The notes beneath the pieces are model-generated. The model saw nothing but the letters and a program-made list of their open reading frames with translations, was not told the DNA's origin and ran no database searches. Both the position numbers and the translations under genes were made by a program. Of a DNA stretch of 64,000 nt, positions 56,285-64,000 are shown in pieces (the stretch's first letter is position 1; the number at the start of each line of letters is the position of its first letter). This stretch comes from Bettongia penicillata ogilbyi. Its lineage: Eukaryota > Chordata > Mammalia > Diprotodontia > Potoroidae. The stretch covers positions 5,810,514 to 5,874,513 of the forward strand of contig JAJHZJ010000335.1 of the NCBI GenBank assembly GCA_023548195.1. The letters are read 5' to 3'.

Positions 56285-57260
56285 TGCTTCAGGTCCCCCA
56301 GCTTTTATTAAGTGACTACTGTGTGCTCAACACTAGGAATACAAAGACAAAATATATACAATCCCTGTTCTTAAGCAGCTTACATTCTACCATGTCAAAA
56401 CAACATATACAAATAAGTAAATACAAAATAGAGCGTCATTTTGAGGGAAGAGGGGTCTCAGGAAAAGTTTCACATAGGGGGTGGCCTCTGAGGGAAGCCT
56501 TGAGTGGAGATAGGGATTCCTGGTGGCCAGAAAGACAGGGGAGATAGCCAAGTCAACATTGTGGAGTCAGGAGACAGAGTATTGTCTACAGGACAAAGCA
56601 AGGAGGGCCAGTTTGGCTGGAATGAAGGATGCCATAAGAGAAGTCATGTGAATTAAGGCTGGAATGGTCAGTTGGAATCAGATTTAAAGGCTTTAGGTGG
56701 TAGGAGAGGAGTTTGTATTTTATCCTGGAAGCCATGCTGACCCACTGAAGCTCCTTGGTCAGCTCAGCCCGGTGCCTGACGTGCAGAGCATGCACTCAGT
56801 CAATGCTTATTGAGGGACTCTGATCAGATTTAGGCCTGTGTGAAGGACGCATTGAAGAGAGTGAGCCTGGAATCAAGGAAACTAAAAAGGAGGCTGTTGC
56901 AGAAATCTAGGTGGGAGCTATAAAGACCAAGAGGATGGAGATGAGAGAGGTCGTCGAGGCAGAACCGAGAGGATTAGAAAGGGAGCATGAGAAGCAGTGA
57001 AGGACACGTGGAGATGACTTAGTAGCTGAGGAGAGCTATGTCTTCCTCAGAAAACTGGGAAATGGGCAGGTTTAAAGAAAAAAGTGAATTCTGTTTTGGA
57101 CCTGTTGGATTTGAAATGCCTGTGGGAGACATCCAGGTGAAAATGGTGTTCAATGTTGGGCTGAATATGGATATTTGGGAGTAATGTACAGAGAGATATT
57201 TGAACCCATGGGAACTAATGAGATCAAAAAGTGATGGCAGAAAAGGATTAGGGAAAAAGA
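56285..57260 (-). mobile_element. L2 LINE, antisense
   Basis: It begins GCTTTTATTAAGTGACTACT then GTGTGCTC, followed by TTAAGCAGCTTACATTCTAC, GCAAGGAGGGCCAGTTTGGC and GAGGCTGTTGCAGAAATCTA then GGTGGGAG. This is the antisense of the L2 3' end and ORF2 C-terminus. Confidence 0.75.
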
Positions 57261-57549
57261 CAAAATGAAAGACAGCCCGTGCTGGCAGGGATCTGACATT
57301 CTACTCTGGAATTCATGGGTGTGTTCTCAAGACACCACTTCATCCAGGTCTTAGCCAGCCCAACTTAGTGTCCTGTCCCTTTGGACTAGGAGTTTTGAAT
57401 TTTAGAAATCAGGATTGCTTAATATTAACGGCCCACTTTCAATCTAAGGAAAAATTAAGATACAAGAACTGAGTGAAAGTAATGATAGAATTCGGGATGA
57501 AAGTTCTATCTCACTCATAAGAATGTAGATAAGTGATGACACAGAAGAG

Positions 57550-57660
57550 TGGAGACATCCCTGGAGAACCAAGACTTGGGTTCAGGTCCTAGCTCTGGCA
57601 CATAGAGATAGTGTAGCCTGGGGCAAGTCACTTATGCTCTTCAGGGTTCCAACCACCTCC
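57550..57660 (+). mobile_element. SINE fragment
   Basis: TTGGGTTCAGGTCCTAGCTC and CTGGGGCAAGTCACTTATGC show the tRNA-SINE A/B-box side. The 3' half is missing. Confidence 0.5.
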
Positions 57661-58261
57661 CAAGACCAAGTTGCAGCATGGTCACGGATCTTCAATGACA
57701 GGAGGAGTTTTCTCCCCAGTGACATCACAGGCTTGATATTTAAATATATAGTTAAAGCATGTTGTAAATTGTCTTTTCAAAGACGTCTTTTTCAACTAGG
57801 CCGCAGAAGAGATTGTTTTTAGGTAGCTTCCTTAAGAACAGAAAAAAGGGACTTTTTTAGGTAACATAGAGATGGAAGTAATACTACTTGGTTTTAATTT
57901 TTCTTTTTAGAAAATTTTCCTATCCTCTGGAGTATCTGGCAAAACTTTATGGATTCCCTTGAATTGTTTTAGCTGTGTACTTTCTTCTTTCTCCTGTACC
58001 TCATCACTCATGTAGCTTTGTCCTCCTGAGCATTTTAGGCCATCACCATCCTCCTGCTCTTCCACCTTAGCCCTTCCTACATTTTCTTGGTTAAAGACTG
58101 TAAGAAAAAAGGAAAAACAGATTCCACTAAGCACTTAAAAAATGCTTTTCCACTCATTCATTCATAGAAATATTGTCCTATGGAATCTTCTCTCTAGGCT
58201 AGCTCCAAGTAGCCTTTTCTGAGTCCCTCATCTAGTGTTTTCAGTTTCTCCAGTTCAATTC

Positions 58262-58340
58262 ATCTCAATTCAGTTCACATTTATTAAGAGCCTACTGTGT
58301 ATTAAGCACCATGTTGGGGAAGCCTCCCTATTCTCCAAGA
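58262..58340 (-). mobile_element. L2 3' end scrap, antisense
   Basis: CACATTTATTAAGAGCCTAC then TGTGTATTAAGCACC is the reversed L2 3' end. Confidence 0.6.
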
Positions 58341-58924
58341 CCTTACTTCACACTAGGGGCAGTGTCATGGGTACAGATGAAGACATACAAAATATTGGTC
58401 AAATAGATGGAGTCGTTTTGGTGGGGAGAGCACTCCTGATCTGGGGAATCAGGGGATAGATCACTCTTGGTGGTTTAGAGTTTCTTCTGAAAGTGTCCAG
58501 AAACTTCCATCTCAACCAGTAGCAGAGTGTCTAATGTTGAAGAAAATCTTATTTTTTAAGGCCCTGTGTTTTAAACAGTAGTGATGCCCTCATTTTCTCT
58601 GGGCAACACAGACCTGTCCCATGGGGAGATCAGGCTCCTGGCCCTGCAGCCAAAGCCTCTGGTGGCTGTAGGATGTGATCCCCTTCTGGGGCATCGTAGA
58701 AGTGCTCATCACGTGGTAGTCTGTGGTGGACTTCTTGTTGAGAATTAGCAATGAGGACTCTCTTCAGAAGCTTTAGTTTCATGATGTTTCACATGGAATA
58801 GTGTGCTATTTAGCAAGGTTCATAAACTGCACTTTATATTAAGGAATATTGAGTGAGAATATATTAAAAATATAACAAAATCTTTGGAAATCTAAATACT
58901 ATTCTTATGAAATTGTCATTTGTG

Positions 58925-59570
58925 AAGACTCAATCAGTAAATATTTATTAAGTGCCTACAGCATGCCAAGTGGTATGCTAGACGCTGGAAATACAGAAGC
59001 AGAAAATGAAACATTCCCTTGCCCACAAAGAGTTTACATGCCGTTATATACATCCAGATATAAATATATACAGAATATACCCACTTAATTTTGTTGAGAA
59101 GACTGGTATGTGGGAAGCTGAGGAAAGGCCCATGTGGACTGTGCCTTGTAGGCATGGGGTGGGGGCAGGGGTGAGGGTGGCGGTGGAGGTAGAGATAGAA
59201 ATGGCATGGAGATGCCTGGCTGAGGATTGAGTTTGAGGTACAGCAGGAAAACCAGCTTGGTAAGGGTGTGGCATGCATTAAAGGGAATCATGTACAAGGC
59301 TAAAAAGGTAGCTTGGAACCAGATGGGGAAAGGCTTTCCATGGCAGATGAATTTATTTTTGAACCTAAAGGTAATAGTCGGGTACCACTGGCATTTATTG
59401 AGCAGGGGAGTGACATGGTTAGCCCTCTGCTGTAAAAAAGTCACTTTGACAGCTGCGTGGAGGAGACTTGATGCATGGAGATGCATTGGGAGTCTGGAGG
59501 AGAGATTCTTAGGGTCTGAACTCGGGGGGTGCTAGTGTGAGTAGAAAAGAGGGGTCAGAGAGCTTGGTTG
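58925..59570 (-). mobile_element. L2 LINE, antisense
   Basis: AATATTTATTAAGTGCCTAC then AGCATGCCAAGTGGTATGC is the L2 3' end. The frame 59085-59486 on minus keeps AAVKVTFLQQRANHVTPLL, an L2 ORF2 C-terminal string. It is a relic and not a host gene. Confidence 0.8.
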
Positions 59571-60096
59571 AGAAAAGGAGCTTGGGATGACTTTATGTTC
59601 TAGCATTATCCCAATTTATTCTCTACAGAATAGGTAGACAGCTATTGTTAGGCCATAAATTATGACATCATTAAATCAGAATTTAGTGCAAAAAGAGGAT
59701 ATTAACCCTGGTGCCCTTAATATGCTGGTGAGGACAAGATACTACTTACGGATTGGTTAATAAACATTTATCAGTTATCCTCAATTTGTTAATTCTGTTT
59801 AATATTGAAAAACAGTACACCTAATTGTCAAAATAGAAAGTCTGTGTTCACAATGATGAGTCAATGATAAGCCCTGCCCCCAAGAAGCTTTTCTTTTAAG
59901 GGTCGTGGTAGCTACCTGTGAACATTGAAATGCTCACATATTCCTTTTCCCTTCCCACCCCCGCCCCCACTCCTAGTTCCTCTGTGTGTGTGTAGGTAGA
60001 GAGGGTTCCAGTGGACTGCAGGGAACTAATTATCCATTTGTATAAAAGGACCTGGGTGCAAGTGGGGTTGTAGAAGAGAAAAGTATTTCCTTACAG

Positions 60097-60158
60097 AAAA
60101 CTTGAAATGGAAAAGCGTTGAACTAGAGCTACAAGAAGTTTATCAACAGAAGTGAAAG
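60097..60158 (+). other. Exon-like 62-bp segment (candidate poison or cassette exon)
   Basis: The acceptor TATTTCCTTACAG ends at 60096 and the donor GTAACG begins at 60159. If spliced after coding exon 3 the first codons would be AAA ACT TGA, an immediate stop. It has no recognised protein content. It may be chance. Confidence 0.2.
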
Positions 60159-61433
60159 GTAACGTTGATTTTCATGGCTTGAATAGATAGGTCTGTAAGT
60201 TGCATTCCCAGTCCTGATTCTGACCGATTCTGGCTTTGGGCAGAGTTGCTTGACTTTTTTTTGTCTGTCTCTGTCTGTGGGAAGGGAATGGATACTTCAT
60301 GGGAGTATCTGGCTATTCACATTTTTACTCTGGTTTGTGCAAATGTGTTTTTACAGTCATTTATTCCACCGTGTATTTCTTTGAATGCTGATTAATTCAT
60401 TTTTGACATTTCTTCGGAGGCATATTTCTCTTGGAATTACTCATTTGTACACAAGTACCATGTTCTTCTACTGTATATTTGAATAGATGCTACATAGAGC
60501 TGGCTTTGGAAATTTGGTTCTCCACCCACCCCCTCCTTTTTTTTCCTTCCTCGTAGAAAGTTAGTGCAGTTTGCAGGCCCTAGTGTTAGTTAGCAGTTTG
60601 CTTTTCAGAAAGGGTAAGCTCAGTTATAGTTCCTGTGTGCATTATATTTGGCACATCCTTTAGAAATGACCTCGTCCAGTCGTCATAGAAGGTCCACCTG
60701 ATACGGGGAGACCCAAGTCCTCTTATGTGTCGAGGGTTAATCAGGAAGCAAGCAGTTACCATTCAGAGATGTCAAATATAGATAGTGAAATAGCTTTGTG
60801 TGCTTTTCAGAAAAGCAGTTACTGCTCTGTGATATAAAAAGATAAAAGCATCACTAAAACATTTTTAAAGGATTAAATCACATTTTAAAAAAAACTATTG
60901 GGTTTTTGTTTTTTGGGGTTTTTCTTTGGCCTGACTTGTCCTTATGTATACTTAGTTCTTTTATGGCAGGAAGTATGGCTAATGACTTGGAAGATGCCCT
61001 GGGAGTCAGTTGGTATGACTGTTTCTGGTTCTGCTGTAGGTTGTGCTGGCGGGTATTGTGTTGGCCATTTTATTTTTGCTCTATCTAAAAAAAATGTTAA
61101 AAATATTCCCCATAGGAGCTAGTGAACACACATCGATGTAAGTGCACTGACTTTTTGGAGGTGGGTGCTAGATAAGTAGCGATTGATGGTTGCGTAGTTA
61201 GTCATACACCTTCATCTTGTGTTTAGATAGGGCCACTTCTCCAAGGACATTTCCCATTTAACTTGCCTGTATGAGTGAAGTAGATGGTATATTACATATT
61301 GTCCTTCTACTTCCGATTGGACAACCAAGTCTGGAGTGATTACTATCTTGTTTGAGATCATCTAACTGACCCATTGCAGATGTGGATCACCATACTCCCT
61401 CTTGAGTTTTATTTACCAAACTGTACATTCTTA

Positions 61434-62215
61434 TTACTCTGTGATTCTTATTTCACCAAATATCTTCTGAAATAGGACATTAGGCCCAATAATTGCACTG
61501 CCTTTAGGCATCATCGCCTTGGAGTCAAGTAAGTATATTGGTTCCTCTGATAAAATATTGGTGACCTGATCCATGAACATCTGCAGTCTTAGATACCAGT
61601 GAGCAATGGTGGATTTCTGACTTGCCTTCATAATCAAACTAGGGGAATTGATAAATCCATTTATTGGTTGAAGGTGTTGCTCTCCTCTGGCTGCTAGAAC
61701 TCTGGTGAGCATTTGACCTCCTTCCTCCATAGCCAGGTGAGGAGTTAAGTGGGAGGTGATCGCTTTCACCTGTCATGTGTAACGTATTTGTGAAGCTCCC
61801 TGGAGATCCTCAGTTGCTGTTGTCTGCACTGTACTAAAGTACATGTGACATCAGCTCTTTTCTCTCCTTTGTACCAAGGCCAGGAAATGCAGTGTCTCAG
61901 AAATCTACCAGCATTCTTCTCCTGGATAAGATCCAGTTGGCTTAAACTCAGCCCAGATGAAACGTTGATAGGAAGAATGAAGGACTTTGAAGTCTTGGCC
62001 AAGAACATGAAGATGTTGAAGGCTGGAGGGGTTTGTTCCTCTGTGAAGTCAGAACAGTTCCTGGTGTTCAGTCTGCTCCTTTGACCTGACCTTTTCTGAT
62101 GCACTCCGCTGCCACAAGTCATACCTGACTTCATGCCATAACATTGGATTGTTCCCTCAAGAGTGGGAAGTTTGTTGGAAGTCACCCAGGTTTGGGGTAC
62201 ATTGCTCCTGTACAT
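61434..62215 (-). other. Unexplained pair of antisense open frames
   Basis: Two minus-strand frames, 149 codons (61766-62215) and 111 codons (61434-61769), overlap by 4 bases and cover 782 bp almost free of stops. I do not recognise either product. It could be a decayed retrocopy or an unrelated repeat. Confidence 0.25.
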
Positions 62216-62284
62216 CTCATGAATGGCTGTTTGCTCACAGTGACCCCAGCTGTCTACTCAAATGGAATAACATTTTCACCTAAG

Positions 62285-62450
62285 TTAACCTAAGACTTTG
62301 GCTAGTCAGTTTAATTCTGCAAGTTTTTATTAAGTAGTAAGGCACCACAGTGCCTCAGTTTCCTTATCTGTAAAATGAGGAATCTAGACTAAATAATCCA
62401 ACTCTATATTATATTCCAACTCTAAATCCAAGATCTCGTGAACCAGGTCT
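62285..62450 (+). mobile_element. CORE-SINE 3' part
   Basis: GCCTCAGTTTCCTTATCTGT then AAAATGAGG and AATCCAACTCTATATTATAT then TCCAACTCTAAATCC form a CORE-SINE 3' half. Confidence 0.6.
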
Positions 62451-62629
62451 GTTTGCATTGGAACCTGACCCCCTAAACCAGTTGTCCTTGACCTGTATGT
62501 TTTTTGAGCTAAGACATCTGGTCAAAGGCCAGAGATTGTGGAACTTTTCTTGTTTTTTAAGTTGTCCTGGTTTAACAGGTTTTGAGAATAGATAAAATAG
62601 GATTTCTTTCAGCAGTTACTAGCAGAAAG

Positions 62630-63640
62630 AATGTCAGTCAAGTCACAAGCACTTATTAAGTGCCTGCTGTGTGCCAGATATTGTGCTTTGGGATTGGGGA
62701 TGCAAGTATTCGTGTTCTGTTTGGGAATATGACAAATATATACTTATGTGTGTATGGAATAAATACAAATAAATTCAAAATTGATGAATAAAGAATAATA
62801 GGGAGAGGGAGGGGAAGGGGCACCAGCAGTTAGGGGATCAGGAAGAAGTTCATAGAGAAGTTGGTGCCTGAATGAAGGCAAGGCATCTGTGAGGTGGAGT
62901 TAAAGAGGAAAGGTGTAGCAGATGTCAGGAGTAGCCATTGCAAAGGTGTAGAGGAAGGAGAGGGAGAGCCCAGAGGGAGCAACAGAGAGAAGGCTGGTTT
63001 GGGTAGATCACAGAGTGCAAGAGCACATCGATATCCTTTGAGGCTGAGAAGGTACCTTGGGACCAGGTTGTGAAGGGCTTTAAAAGCTGAACAGAGGCAT
63101 TTATATGTGATCCTTGAGGCAAGAGAGAGCCACTGGAGTTGATTGGGTGGTGGTGGTGGGAGTGGAGGTCATGGTGAGGGAAAAGAATAGGTTTAGGAGG
63201 GGTGAAGACTAGGGAGAGGAGGGAATGATAGGAGGTTATGGTCAAATAAAGGAACATCTGAGTTGTTTATTCAGAAGAGTTAGTGCTGATGGGTAATGAT
63301 AAGATCCAGGTGTGATCATCCTTTGTGTGGATAAGGTGCAGATATATGTCATATGAGCTATATGTCATAAGACTTGAAGACATTGAGGGATCGAGAGGAT
63401 AATGAGTTTGGGGAAGCAGCAACATGGGTGTTGAAATTCCCTTGTGAAAAAGCAGAATTGGGAAGGAGAGGAGGATGGTGATCTGAATGCCAGACTCTTG
63501 GATGGAGCATGGCCTTGGCGTTGGTGCACAGCAACCGCCATGATTTAAATACAGTGAAGTAATTTAATGGAGTGAACCTACAAGGAGGAAGTCACAGGAG
63601 AAAGTGGTGGTTGTGATGGGGAGCAAGAAATCGTCTGCTG
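62630..63640 (-). mobile_element. L2 LINE, antisense
   Basis: AAGCACTTATTAAGTGCCTG then CTGTGTGCCAGA is the L2 3' end. Then come ACCAGGTTGTGAAGGGCTTT and GAGAGAGCCACTGGAGTTGA. The frame 62925-63257 on minus is L2-derived. Confidence 0.75.
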
Positions 63641-63719
63641 CCCCTCCTGGGGTCGCTGTCAGCAGGGTTTGGGTGAGTGTACAGCAAGCAAGAGAAGAGG
63701 ATGGCAGGAGATTGACGCC

Positions 63720-64000
63720 TCTGAGCTGGCCAATCCAACGTCCTTTTCCCAGCTCTCATCCTTCTTGATCTCTCTGCAAAATTTGATGTTGTTTCTGGAT
63801 GCTTTCCTTTTTGGGGTTTTGTGACACTGCTTTTTCCTAGTCCTGTCTGACTGTGCTTTGCTAAGTCCTCCTCTGTGTCATGACCACTAATCATGGGAGT
63901 GCCCAAGGCTCTTCCGTTTTCTACTGTCTCACTTGGTCCACTCAACATATCCTGGATATAATATCCAGCCCTTGTCTGGCACCAGTCCCACAATACCAAC
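63720..64000 (+). mobile_element. L2 LINE RT fragment, running off the window
   Basis: CTCATCCTTCTTGATCTCTC then TGCAAAATTTGATG follows the L2 RT string LLDLSAAFD. It runs on to GTCTGACTGTGC and is cut by the window end. It lies tail-to-head next to the antisense L2 at 62630. Confidence 0.6.

Larger units (their letters stand above)
54740..64000 (+). other. PHF21A: Intron after PHF21A coding exon 3, open at the window end
   Basis: Holds antisense L2 copies at 56285, 58262, 58925 and 62630, a SINE, and sense L2 from 63720. 54740-56284 and 59571-62280 have no clear repeat. One exon-like piece (60097-60158) and an antisense pair of open frames (61434-62215) are treated under findings. Confidence 0.7.

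Noticed and set aside
59085..59486. 133-codon minus frame as a gene
   Set aside because: Its N-terminal third matches L2 ORF2 (AAVKVTFLQQRANHVTPLL); the rest is low complexity.
54740..64000. Next PHF21A coding exon (KRVVEQ...)
   Set aside because: I looked for an acceptor followed by codons for KRVVEQLRKN on plus and did not find it; it most likely lies beyond the window.

Overview
This is a vertebrate, almost certainly marsupial, nuclear genome window. It is gene-poor, intron-like and crowded with transposon relics. The repeat set points to a metatherian: CORE-SINEs, a tRNA-type SINE with the tail CCAAGAAAACCCCAAATGGG, L2 and CR1/L3 LINEs, an L1 with marsupial-type ORF2 and 3'UTR, RTE-like relics, hAT MITEs, and young ORF1-only 'half-L1' (HAL1) elements. 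Species cannot be fixed from this window.

The only host gene recognised is PHF21A (BHC80), on the + strand and partial. Its first three coding exons lie at 35371-35424 (MELQTLQEALKVEIQVHQ), 52458-52490 (KLVAQMKQDPQ) and 54674-54739 ([11 protein letters not shown] then [11 protein letters not shown]). All are phase 0 with canonical splice sites and together encode residues 1-51, the N-terminal coiled-coil segment. The 79-nt 5'UTR part of the ATG exon is 35292-35370, and a probable non-coding upstream exon is 25242-25284. The promoter and the next coding exon (beginning KRVVEQ in the human protein) were not found, so the window lies inside the gene's 5' intronic region.

Layout: 1-25 kb is intron or upstream DNA with SINE, L2 and CR1 fragments, a palindromic pair of ZNF143/THAP11-like motifs (883-956), a 60-bp tandem duplication (5891-6010), and a 131-bp piece of L2 copied into a SINE (23535-23665). 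25-35 kb holds the 5'UTR exon, an RTE-like relic and a full-length HAL1 (copy A) with a perfect 11-bp target-site duplication. 35-52 kb holds the ATG exon and a large nest: a CR1 hit by a hAT and a solo LTR, an L1 split by a second LTR, and two young HAL1 copies (B minus, C plus) placed head to head and abutting an old L1. Copy B has an intact 368-codon ORF1. 52-64 kb holds two more coding exons and antisense L2 copies.

The most notable non-genic object is the head-to-head HAL1 pair (43642-48121). It has a full-length minus copy with an intact ORF1 and a CpG-rich 5'UTR built of about 70-80 bp monomers, joined base-to-base to a 5'-truncated plus copy, with no target-site duplication seen. All calls rest on reading by eye; no alignment or database search was run.
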